From Filosporella fistucella (Eukaryota; Ascomycota; Leotiomycetes; Helotiales): a stretch of DNA of 64,000 bases. This document shows, piece by piece, positions 25,527-35,780 of the stretch (its first letter is position 1; each line of letters begins with the position of its first letter). The notes beneath the pieces are model-generated. The model saw only the letters and a program-made list of their open reading frames with translations, did no database searches and was not told the DNA's origin. The position numbers and the translations under genes were made by a program. The stretch spans positions 2,914,001 to 2,978,000 of the forward strand of contig JAQJZZ010000008.1 in NCBI GenBank assembly GCA_030077755.1, read 5' to 3'.

Positions 25527-27455
25527 ATGTCAGATAAGATGTTTTACCAACATTCAAACGGGTCAACAACCTTACCGCGTGGCTTTCGATTTCACCATGA
25601 AGAGGGCCCAAAAACCCCAGAACCCCTTTCCATGGACGAACCACGACAACCCTCCCCACCACGTCAACGACTGAAGGTTCGAAGACGAAACGCTTCTAGC
25701 TTACAAGCACCAACTGAACACTTTCTTGCATCTGTTGCTGCTGCAGATGTACCAATTCCAACAATTGAGATACCAGCTGCGGAGGATTCTATCATGGTAG
25801 ATCGAGAGGAGATTTCTCATACAACTGGATTTCTCGCTCCATCATCATACCACGCACAGTTCACTTCTCCGCCAAAAACCCCAGTCCCATTTCTTTCAAT
25901 GGATGAGACTATTTCAGATCGGCCAGATTGGTCAATGGGTACTCCATCGCCTTCCGAAGATTACTTTCGACCTTCCTCCGCGCTGTCGAACGCCTCGTCC
26001 GATGACTCTTTCTACAGCGGTAGTCGATTTTCACGTCCTTCTGAAGATGGTAGCTGTACAAGTCCAGAGTCAGATATTGGAGATCCATTTCAATTCCCAA
26101 TTAAAAGCAAAGGCAAGATGGCAGCAAAACCTTTGAACGATAAATTCCGAAGCAAGTCTAGCAAGACTGCCCTGTGGACTAAGGCCCAAAGTACCCATCT
26201 TTGGTCAACCTATCTTGTTTATCTCCAGGATCCAACGGTGACACCATTTCGGATTGCTGCAGGTGCCGTCCCTCCTGAGGGTGTCTGTCATAGAGTTGCT
26301 AGAGTGGCTAAGAGAAGCTGGAAGGGACCAAAACCACGACCAGTCAGAACCACACGTGATACTGAGAAGAGTGGCAGCAACACCCCGACTGGCGAACCTG
26401 TCAAGGTGTATGCAGCCTGGCCACACTCAAGCAGTGCAACCAGGAGTCATTTGAGAGATCTTTGCCGAGGCAACACAACCTCAGTCTCCCGACATCGACA
26501 CTTGCAATCTAGAAGCCCAACCCCATTTACCAAGCAAATTCGATTGAGAACTCCGGAGCCTCCATTCATGTCATCATTCAATACCAAGGACATTGCTCTC
26601 TCCCTTACAACGAGCACTGCTGAGACTATGCAACCAAATGGGCCACTTGCAAAGCTTGCTTCTGAGACTAGCAAATTTCCACCCTTCGAGGATTTTCAAC
26701 CATTGAGTTTCGGAAAGACTCGTGGTACTGATGGAGGTCGTGATGGTCGTAGACTGGCTTCACCATTCGTTGCTCGAACATATGGTCCCAGTTCTTCTAA
26801 TACTAACGAATTCCGACCATCTCCTCCACGCACACAATCGGATGTAACTGGACCACATTTGCGCTCCCCACTCCGCTTCGACAAGCCTCGCTCTTTGAAC
26901 AATACTCAAAAGAGACGTGCTCAACACGATTTGGAGGAAGAGCTTAGTCCCAGTGGTGCAATTGTCCGACCAAGCATCTTGAATGAGCAATTATTCGGCA
27001 CACCATTTGCTCAACGACGTGTCCGTAGTCGTGGATTCAGTCTCGGAGATGAGGCTTTGAGAGGTCGTCCAGTTAGCGAGTTTCAGCGTTCTCCTTTCGA
27101 GTTTCGTCAACCCGTCAACATGAATGTACCTCCACCAAAGATGCAACCACTCCCAGTACCACAATCAACTGCACCACCACGACTTCTTCCATCCGCTACA
27201 TTCGACCCACCCCGTTTGGGATCACCGTTCACCGAGAATGGTTCTAATAACACTTTCCCTCGACGTCTCTTCCCAGAAGGTACCGCCACGATTCGTCGCT
27301 CTGCATTCGCAACCATGCATCAGACTCGTCGCTCTATCGAATCATTTGATTTCGGTGAGGGACCTTCTTTGCAGAGTCGTCTTGAGCAACTTGATCAAAA
27401 GCTCAAGCAAATTCGTGAGCGAGAGGCCACATCCAAGCGTCAATCTTCTGAATGA
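25527..27455 (+). CDS. conserved fungal protein with a Trp-rich core, mostly disordered
   Basis: This single exon encodes 642 residues. The start at 25527 has a strong context (acaaaATGtc); the frame extends upstream to 25434 without another ATG. Most of the protein is Ser/Pro/Arg-rich and likely disordered, with many SP and TP sites. One compact block at residues ~217-270 looks conserved: WTKAQSTHLWSTYLVYLQ, then DPTVTPFRIAAGAVPPEGVC and RVAKRSWKGPKP. It could form a small DNA- or protein-binding helix bundle. The C-terminus ends in a short coiled coil (LEQLDQKLKQIREREATSKR). I recall this block in hypothetical proteins of filamentous ascomycetes but cannot name a function. The long leader suggests a regulated gene. 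Confidence 0.82.
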   Translation: MSDKMFYQHSNGSTTLPRGFRFHHEEGPKTPEPLSMDEPRQPSPPRQRLKVRRRNASSLQAPTEHFLASVAAADVPIPTIEIPAAEDSIMVDREEISHTTGFLAPSSYHAQFTSPPKTPVPFLSMDETISDRPDWSMGTPSPSEDYFRPSSALSNASSDDSFYSGSRFSRPSEDGSCTSPESDIGDPFQFPIKSKGKMAAKPLNDKFRSKSSKTALWTKAQSTHLWSTYLVYLQDPTVTPFRIAAGAVPPEGVCHRVARVAKRSWKGPKPRPVRTTRDTEKSGSNTPTGEPVKVYAAWPHSSSATRSHLRDLCRGNTTSVSRHRHLQSRSPTPFTKQIRLRTPEPPFMSSFNTKDIALSLTTSTAETMQPNGPLAKLASETSKFPPFEDFQPLSFGKTRGTDGGRDGRRLASPFVARTYGPSSSNTNEFRPSPPRTQSDVTGPHLRSPLRFDKPRSLNNTQKRRAQHDLEEELSPSGAIVRPSILNEQLFGTPFAQRRVRSRGFSLGDEALRGRPVSEFQRSPFEFRQPVNMNVPPPKMQPLPVPQSTAPPRLLPSATFDPPRLGSPFTENGSNNTFPRRLFPEGTATIRRSAFATMHQTRRSIESFDFGEGPSLQSRLEQLDQKLKQIREREATSKRQSSE

Positions 27456-28584
27456 TCCGAGACATAGGGATACATACCCAAAAAAGCATACCGAGGAGTT
27501 TTGCACCAAAAATTGCTTTGCTTTATATTTCTATCGATGGCTTCGCTTCTGCATTTGCATTTGCAGGTGTTTTATTTCGCTCTTCTTTTCGGCCAGTTTC
27601 TCAGGGCAATGATGATACAATGATTATATGACACGGATGATAGGATGTCAGGCATGACAGAACTGGCGTTTCGGAATTTTTTGCTCTTCTGACTTGCCAT
27701 TCTCTTTCATTAGAGAATCGGCCTTGCATTTGCACACTTCTAAATTGCATCACTGTCTTCAAAGACGTGTTTTTTCTTCTTCTCATCACACTTTTTAATT
27801 TGATTTGGGGTTGGGGATTGGGGCAGGGGTTATGATGATGCTGGCTGGATAGCCTTGGGGATTGGGGATTTGGCTAGGACGAATGAATGTTATGACTGAT
27901 GAATGATTAGCGGGCATGGATTATGAACCTTCTATCTGCCTGGTAGGGCTGTTCTTTCGGAGCGAAGGTGTACATAATTGGGGATGTGCATAGGTGGAAG
28001 GGGTGGAATGTGTAGATAGACGGAGATAAAGATCAATGCATGCTGTTAGCATATGAAAAACTTCCTGTGGGCTCTGCAAATGTTGTCGCAGTGAAGAACC
28101 GTGAGATGGCATGTTCCCAGATATCATGACTTAAATGTCGAGCCTCTTGTCCTGGACTTAGGCGTTAGGAAATTCCTTTACCCGTCCAAGGTCCCCCGAT
28201 TTTTTAACTCCGGCTCCACGACCCAAAATCCGGGTCCCTCGCATGTACCCCACCATCAGCAGCTTGCATTAAAGCCCTGCCCAGTCCCCTAAAACAGACC
28301 GCAGCTGTCCTTTTCCAGCGAGAGTTCAGACGCTGCTGCGAATGGCTTATTGCTGTTTGACCAATCACCTTATTGAATTAAGAGGAGCATAGTTTGGCAT
28401 TGAGACATCGTGGAAGAAGGTTTGATACCTTGTGTTTTGAAGGGATTAATGGCGTCGGGGGATTATTCGGGTGAAGTGAGGAGAGATGAGGAGACGTCAT
28501 AGCGGTTTTTAGAGGGGTATGTTAAGGTAGCTAGCTGGTTCGCTTTCATAAGGGGTTAGTTGTATTATATATACTCTCTTCTTC
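27456..28584. other. intergenic
   Basis: 3' region of the preceding gene, then the promoter of the aldo-keto reductase. It contains G/T-rich runs near 27.8 kb and no supported gene. Confidence 0.5.
28566..28573 (+). promoter_or_regulatory. TATA-like element
   Basis: TATATATA lies 12 nt before an in-frame ATG at 28585 and 168 nt before the ATG at 28741. Its position suggests that most transcripts begin after 28585, favouring the downstream start. Confidence 0.4.
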
Positions 28585-28740
28585 ATGCCTCGTTTTGCCC
28601 ATCTCTCTCTCAGACCAGTTTTCAGGTATAAAACTACCTTTCTTCACCCACCCAATATCAATTTTAAACTTTACCCCTCCTTTCCCAACTCAACCCAGCA
28701 AATCACAGCAAGGAACTTCGCAATCTCGTCTACACGCAAT

Positions 28741-30227
28741 ATGCCTCATACAGTTCCTTTTGCGGATATCGAGGTCCCGAGCCCAGGTTTTGGAGCTATG
28801 GGGTTGAGTTTTTCGCTGGGGAATAATTTGAGCTTAGAGGAGGCGGAACCGGTGTTGCTTAAGGCTATTGAGTTGGGGTGTGTGTTTTGGGATACTGCTG
28901 TGGGTTTTTTCTTCTTCTTTGAGTTTTTGCGTTGTTTTTGAAGAGGGGTGGAAAAGGTGGTTAGGAGGGGTGGTGACTTAGAGTGCTTGATAGGAGAGAA
29001 TGGCTAGAGGGGACAGTAAGAAGGAAACGGAAGCTGATAAAAATAGGTTGTCTACCGAGCTGGCGTCAATGAGAAACTCCTCGGTGATTTTATTAGGAAA
29101 CATAATGTTCGGGATAAGATATTTTGTATGCTACCCCTCCCTCCTCTTTCCTCCGTCCTCTCAGTAGCTTCAGAGAGGCAACAGCTAACGAGAATAATAG
29201 TGGCATCTAAATGTGGTTTCAATTGCATCGATGGAGATAACAGCGTCACTAATTCTGCGAGCCATATCAAGACGTACATCGAGGGAACGATAGAGCGATT
29301 GGGGTTTACGCCTGATTTGTATTATTTGCATCGGATTGATCCTAGTATGTCTTCTTCTCTACCTCTGCTTGCCTTGTAATCCGATTTCTAGTCAGATTGG
29401 ACTGGATATATTGGACTGGAAGGCTTTAGGTGCCGGTAAGAAGATTGAATTGACGAGGAAATAGATACACCACTCGAAGAATCCATCCCAGCACTCGATG
29501 AAATTCGCAAGCAGGGAAAGACGAAATATATCGGTCTCTCCGAGTGTTCCGCAAAGACCCTTCGAAAAGCAAATTCTAGTTCGTATCCCATCTCTTTCTT
29601 TTATACCTCCCCCTCTCAAGTAGATGTGAGACTAACTAGACTTAGTCGCCAAGATCGACGCCATCCAAGCAGAATACTCTTGTTTCGAGACTCTCCACGA
29701 AACGGACGGTCTAATCGATACAGCGAAAGAACTTGGTATCGCGTACGTGGCATATAGCCCGCTAGGTCATGGTTGGCTAGTCGATGATTTCCCATTCAAG
29801 AGCCCGGATGATTTCGCACCAGATGATTTTAGGCGTAAAGGTACTATATCCCCCCTCCCCTATCTCTCTCCCTTTCTATCCCTTCCCCACACAACTTCCG
29901 CTTGGTGCGAATGACTAACACCACCGACTAGTACCAAAATTCCAAGGCGAAAACTTCTACCTCAATCTCTCCATCGTCGATGAGATTAAAACCCTCGCCA
30001 AAAAGAAAAATTGTACGTTAGCGCAGATAGCATTAGCCTGGGTAGCAGCGCAAGGAATGATCGCCATACCTGGCACCACCAAGCCAGGTAGATTGGTGGA
30101 GAATTGGGGCAGTAGAGATGTGGTGTTGAGTGAGTGGGAGAAGAAGGAGATTAGGGAGTTACTCGAGAGGGCTAAGCCGGTGGGAAAGAGATATGAGGCT
30201 GCGCAGGAGGCGGCGGTGGGACATTAG
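28741..30227 (+). CDS. aldo-keto reductase (YakC/AKR13-like), six exons
   Basis: Six exons join in frame: 28741-28899, 29047-29125, 29201-29344, 29465-29578, 29646-29840 and 29932-30227, giving 328 residues. This is a cytosolic NADPH-dependent carbonyl reductase by family. The full catalytic tetrad is visible: Asp and Tyr in [18 protein letters not shown], Lys in LASKCGF, His in YYLHRIDP. The barrel continues with [28 protein letters not shown] and [10 protein letters not shown], and the cofactor loop reads [15 protein letters not shown]. An in-frame ATG at 28585 would add 52 residues that are basic, lack acidic residues and include [11 protein letters not shown], which resembles a mitochondrial presequence. 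I chose 28741 because the family begins there and the TATA-like element sits too near 28585. The natural substrate is unknown. Confidence 0.92.
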
Positions 30228-31063
30228 CTTGGGAAGGATAGGATGGCGAGATGAAAGATGTTTTGTGGCTGGTTGGAGGAATGCTTGAGTTTGGAACTGG
30301 AAGGCGGAAATGAAAATTGCTGTCAAATCATCAAGCATAGTCCTCTTCGTTATTCGAATTCTCAGAATCGTGGATTCCTTTACACTTCCATGTCTGTAAT
30401 TATTCTATCATTCATTCTCGTGTTCTTCTTCTCCCTGGTTGACGAGTGTCCCTATCAATATTCGACTATTCAAGTGCTTAATTCGACGTAGTAACTTCCA
30501 ATGTTCCATGTTATTGATTTCCTCTGAACTTGGATTTTTAATGGTCCTCAAACGAACTTTGCTATCGTCAAGCGTTCCCATTAAGGGTAGAAAACAGGAG
30601 TTCTCAACATGTGAAGCCACATCACTCATGCCTGGAATGCCGAAGAAGAATGTGAAAGATCATCATATTAGATTACCTTTGCAAAACTAGGGAGACGTTT
30701 CCGTAACTTAAGGCCTGCGTATAACAGAATACTGTGTTGCTAAATCACAAAATTCTCACCAAGTACAAAAATCAAAGTGCCGAATTTTCATTCATCCAAT
30801 ACATTTCCAATGTCTCATTGCTCTGTATCCTTTGTAAAACATGCTCGATCTTCTAATATTACAAAATTCCAATCCATGAAGATTATATTTTAAAACCATT
30901 CTCCATTAACACCTACTCTTCCTCATTTAAATCATTCGTGTCTATGAATCGTAAGCTATCGTCATCACAATTGTGCAACTGTCATTTTACTCCATCATCA
31001 TCATCGATATCGGGCTTACAGCTAGACTACTATCACTTAAATAATCTACGCACAATAGAGGAA
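30228..31063. other. intergenic
   Basis: 3' flank of the reductase and AT-rich DNA. Short frames only. Confidence 0.5.
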
Positions 31064-31837
31064 ATGCCTCTTTTCGACTTCTCTGGCCGAGTACCACCAG
31101 AACTTATGTTTCCTGAACTTCGTATCTCCGAACCACTCGTCGGTCCTGACGTTGTCTTGCTTTTGGACATTGTGAGTCTCCGTGCCTACATTTTGAGATA
31201 TTCCGTGATCTTCACTTTCTCATTGCTGACTTTCTGTGTTTCCACTCGGTGTGGCAGCTCGCGGTAGGTAGCATGATGAGCAGCCGTGATCTCGTGTTTG
31301 ACTTACCTCGGATTATTTCCAAAATGCTGAAGGTGGAACAAACTCTCGGCTCCTGTCTCTACACCTGCTTGATCCAGAACTTGATAGTGACCACCTTGTG
31401 ACTTACTCGTGGTGAGAATGTTTACCAGCTCTTCATGTTTCTGCCTATCTTCTTCAAGAAGTTTCAGACGCTTGCTACTTCCTCCCGCTTGTCGTTGGGG
31501 TCTGGGGAAACACTTGCATCTATACGTGTGGTGCTTGCTGAGCAGGAATAGCAGCAGGAAATGAACGGAATACAGCTACAAAGTATGGAGCAAGTTGATC
31601 ATTCACGTGTTCGAGAATTACAATAAGCAGGCCTTGAGTCCAATTTGGACGACGTTCGACGGCTGCTGAAATTTTTCAAGGACAAAAGCGAGGATCTTTC
31701 AAGTCAGCTCCAGGAGGAGAGCAAGCAAGCAAAAAAACGAGTCCGGATTGAAGACCGTCATTGCAGACCTTGAGCAAGAAAACAATTTCCTAAAAACCAG
31801 AATTAAGGAGCTTGAGGAAGGAGTTTTGGAAGAGTGA
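31064..31837 (+). pseudogene. decayed coiled-coil protein gene
   Basis: A start at 31064 opens MPLFDFSGRVPPELMFPE and runs to a plausible GTGAGT donor at 31172. A GGCAG acceptor at 31256-31257 leads into SRDLVFDLPRIISKMLKVEQ. Further on, one frame reads as protein but has two stops where Gln codons would fit: TAG at 31549 and TAA at 31624. It continues as a heptad-rich coiled coil (LDDVRRLLKFFKDKSEDL). At a run of seven A (31731-31737) the coding sense moves by one base into LEQENNFLKTRIKELEEG and ends at 31835-31837. Two nonsense changes plus a homopolymer shift mean a dead gene. The family is not recognised. Confidence 0.55.
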
Positions 31838-32365
31838 GGGAAGAGGATGGCTGTCACTGGATCCAAGTATCGAATGCGAAGAGCCGCGGTGTTGTTGGGA
31901 ATTCGAGTACAGTAGGCAGACAAAATAATTTTGGTTTCAATGTCATGCCTGTCAATCTGCAAGACTTTACTATTAAACATGGAACAGAGATGAAGGCGTA
32001 ATTCGTAATGCAGTGGAGATCGACAAATTTTGACAGCGTCGCTGTGCAAAGAGAACGGAAGGGCTTTACCCAAACTGCGAGTAATCTTCAGGTAGCATGC
32101 AGCACTAGACGCCATGCACTGAGCTGGGAGAGAAGTGTGAATGGAGGATCAGAACAGCTTAATCCTGTAATTCTGCTTTTCGCCAAGCTTCAAGTTCAAA
32201 AAGACACCGCAATTCTTGTTTCAATTCCCTGGCACTTGCTATCGTGTTCCAGTGATTGAGGTCATATCAAACGATCACGCTAGACTGAAGAATCTTTCAC
32301 ACTCAGATAAAAGAGTTTCTGGGTATCATCGCCATACAAATTTAGGCTTTTCTCATACTTCCTAC
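31838..32365. other. intergenic
   Basis: The space between the decayed coiled-coil gene and the 3' end of UTP18. I see nothing in it. Confidence 0.5.
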
Positions 32366-34174
32366 TCATGCTCGGATGTCCCACAACCTGATTTTACCAG
32401 ACTCATTGGCGACAGCAATCATATCGCTTTGAGCACCAAAAGCAACGGCGGTAATCTTGCCCAGAGGCGTCTTGTCTGTTGGCCAATTCCTATACACTGT
32501 ACAGCTTGGTAAATGTACCAATCGTAAAGCATCCTTTTTCCACTTGCTACTAAACGCCAACAACTGTCCATCGGGACTTATCTCGAGATTGCTCGTAGGT
32601 TTCGTAAATTGATCAAATGATCGTTTCGGTCTCGGTCTTTCCGGGATGGAAATTTTTCCTTGCTCGTTGGCAAAATCTCTCCGGTCGTAAATATTGACAA
32701 TTCCACTTTGCGATCCTATTACCACCCATCTATCACCACCGAGTTCCGCAGGTCCATTGCTCCCACCAAGAGTGAGAACAGTTGGTGCATGGCCATCATC
32801 AATCCACCTTGCGACATATGATCGAGATTCGACATTCCATTCGCCCACTTCCCCTCCTTTGCCGATCACGGTTATACCATCGCCATCTCTCCACCATGCA
32901 AAATCTGCTACACCATTGGCGCCTTCAATTCGCATAGAAGCTACCCATTGTGTTGTATTTGCATCTAAAATGTTGATGATTCCACCACCTTTCCTCGAAG
33001 ACCCAACAAGGGCCATATACCTTCCACAAGGACTAAGCTTGAACTTTTCCATGGTTCGCTGCTCTTCCTTCTGCCCATATATTCTTGTGACCTTCTGGAT
33101 TGTGCCTGAGGGCATATCCCAAGTATGGAAATAGCGACGTCTGCCTGAGAATATAATTTTATCTCCTTTGGGACCAAGGAATGCCGAAGTATGCAGCGGT
33201 GTATTTTTGATGTGTACTGATGTGAGAAGAGGGTGCGGATTTGGCAGAGCCGTTGGAGCCACATGGTGCAGATAGAGGGTGGCGGCTGGTCCAGACGAGA
33301 GTATGACGGGGTACTCGGGGTGGAAAGAAAGTGAAGAGATCGAGGATGGCTGTACCAGAGGTATTGCTCTAGTCTGCTGGATATCTATGACTTCGGGTCG
33401 CAACTTTGTTCTTTTACCAGAATTGATTGGCTTGTTTCTCAGTGAACCAGCATCTTGCAATATTCGAGCGAGAGGGAGTGTCGAGAGATCTGAATCATCG
33501 ACATCCATATCAATTGAGGACATTGAGTCGTCCGACCCAGCAGACGATCTGCGACGTCGTTTGGCAGGTCTAGAAGAACTCGCCCACTCGGGAACTGGAT
33601 TTAATCGTTCAAACTGCTTTCGAAGCCGTCTTGTATATTCCCTCCCATTGACAACATCCTCGTTCTCATTTACTCGCAGTTTCCTTAACCGTGGATTACC
33701 AGCAAGAGATATAGCTAATCGATCGTCATCACTATCCTCCCAAGCTGGCCCATCCCCATTCGTGGTATCTGCTGATATTATTGCAGTAGAATCAGATGGC
33801 CCGGCATCGACGAAAAAAAGCTTTCAGGTCGTCAGTATAAGGAATTTGTGCATTGGAGGATTTCCTACATCTGCATCATCGAGGTGCTCCAGCCCACCTT
33901 CATCATTTGATTCTTGCTCCTCAACATTATCATCCTCCGAGTCCACTTCCATTTGGCTTCCCAATTGTGCCATGAATCCCGCTCCATCTCCAAGCACAAG
34001 TCCCTCCAAGTCCTCTTCTTCGACATCTTTTTCTAGCTCTTCTTCACTCTCTTCCTCAATCTCATTTTCACTTTCACTTTCACTTTCTTCCCGAGTACGC
34101 TCAGATTTCAGCGCGGAATCCTTCTCAGCCTTACGACTGGCTGAAATCTTCTTTGATCGTTGGCGGGGAGGCAT
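32366..34174 (-). CDS. UTP18: U3 snoRNP component Utp18 (WD40)
   Basis: This is a subunit of the small-subunit processome (UtpB) needed in the nucleolus for 18S rRNA maturation. Two exons (34174-33869 and 33820-32366) give 586 residues, close to yeast Utp18 length. The 48-nt intron (GTAGGA donor, TGAAAG acceptor) joins an acidic, Ser/Glu-rich N-terminal region to the LFFVDAGPSDST and ISLAGNPRLRKLRV blocks that mark this family. The C-terminal half holds WD40 blades, including SISSLSFHPEYPVILSSG, GRRRYFHTWDMPSGTIQKV, LEISPDGQLLAFSS and a final SGKIRLWDIRA. The basic patch RPAKRRRR after the first block fits nucleolar import. Several long frames on the opposite strand are shadows of it. Confidence 0.95.
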
Positions 34175-34998
34175 CGTGGGCGAGAGTTGGAATTGGACGT
34201 TACTTTATCGCATCGCACTTTTTTTCAAATCTTCAAACTTTTGCAGGGGTTGGATTAGCGCAGCAAAGTGGCCAGCCTTGTCAGCCTCGTACTGTGGCTG
34301 GTCACGTGTTGCTTGCCACGAATCGATCTGGGCTCCATTGTCAACGCGACAGCCTTTTTGATTTTCGGATATGGACCAACATTGTCACTCGAACTTGGTT
34401 CAGTGGTTCATATTTCATAAGGGTGGTGTGCCTATTCTTTACTGTCGCCGGACTTGATGCACAACGAGGTTTTCTTGTCCGGAAAATTGGCAGTCCGATT
34501 CTATAGAAGACTCGTTCACACAAGGTGCACGCTCAACCCAGGGTGGTGGACTGCTTGACGGAAACAACTTAAACCATCTGCTACTATGCATGTACGAGAT
34601 CCGTGGATTGCACGAAGCAGGCTGCATATTTGCGAGCTATAGTACACTTTTGGCTGCATAAAACCATCATTTCTGCAAACACAGTATCTGTACCTAGTGG
34701 AGCAAGGTTTCCATTTCGTTTGTAACGACTTGGTTTTCATCATCGATTTTGTTTTGGTTCAGTTCCCTAAGAGACCTTTGTGATAATTCAAAGGGCTCTC
34801 TTCTGAATGCAAACAGTGAAATGGCAAAAGATGGTACGTAATCAAAGAAACACCAGCAGGTAAACACGCCATATAATTATTACCTTCAGTTGGGCATGAA
34901 TTCATCTTTCTTTGCCACTTTTCTAACCAGTCAACGTTCTATCCAATTGTTTTTCCACCCGCTTTTTCAGGATGTACACATATACACTTTACCCCAAG
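34175..34998. other. intergenic
   Basis: Shared upstream DNA of UTP18 and the 2EXR relic. No gene supported. Confidence 0.5.
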
Positions 34999-35780
34999 AT
35001 GGGGGTCTTGCGGACATTCGAACGGTTTGGGGACCTTCCGCCGGAGCTCAGAGAAACGGAATGGGGGTTTCTGCTGCCCGAACAATCATCGTTGATGTAC
35101 GCGCCATTCCTCGGTACAATCCACACCCCACCATCAGTGCAACCATGAGCCGCGATCATTTGATCCCATCAAACTACCTTGCTTTATCATTTCAGGTACG
35201 CTTACCTAGAGGCCAGCCCCCCTTCCCCACTGCAATTCACAATGTAAATTCAGAGTCAAGAAGAGTCGACGACCGGAGGCAGAGTCTATTTCTGGACAGC
35301 AGCCAAGCCCGAATCTTGTTTAGCCCTGATCTTGACACCATATATTTCGATCTCCAAAGTCTTTACGCGTTGAGAGACTATGTTACACCTCAATATAAAG
35401 GTTTTTTTGGTCCTAGTTCCGCTGAAAGTAGCCGCATTCTAGCTTCTGGGCGCTTTTCTGCTATACAACGTGTAGCCACAAATATTCCACCAAATGAGAT
35501 ACAGGGAGGATTGATATATCTGTGCCACAGGGGTCTATTTAGCAATGATGTGATATTTAGCCAGAGAACTTTCAATGTTAGAAGGAATGCTCCTTTCTTC
35601 TACGATATTTCGGGTGGTCCTGTGACGAGCGTCGCACCGCCGGAGCTCCAAGACATGTTCCAACTTATTACCCAATTAAGCACCAATGAAGTTGAAGCCC
35701 TGTTGCTAATAACCCCACTGTCACTCAATCAAGAGGCTGCAAAGGGCTGCATCGGAAGCGATGGAGCAGCTAGCCCATGA
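34999..35780 (+). pseudogene. 2EXR-domain protein with a frameshift
   Basis: From the ATG at 34999 one frame reads MGVLRTFERFGDLPPELRE and WGFLLP. This is the start of the fungal 2EXR domain (F..LPPELR..W...LP). At about 35077-35080 the match moves to another frame (codons at 35079 onward), which reads ARTIIVDVRAIPRYN. It then carries the family's NVNSESR and SPDLDTIYFDLQSLYALRD blocks and runs on to the stop at 35780. One base appears to be missing in the first frame. No GT-AG intron can explain the change. It is either a pseudogene or a sequencing/assembly error. 2EXR proteins are abundant in filamentous ascomycetes and functionally unknown. Confidence 0.55.

Noticed and set aside
33279..34361. 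360-codon plus-strand frame, Ser-rich
   Set aside because: It lies antisense to UTP18, and its Ser runs are the reverse complement of the Glu/Ser-coding acidic region.
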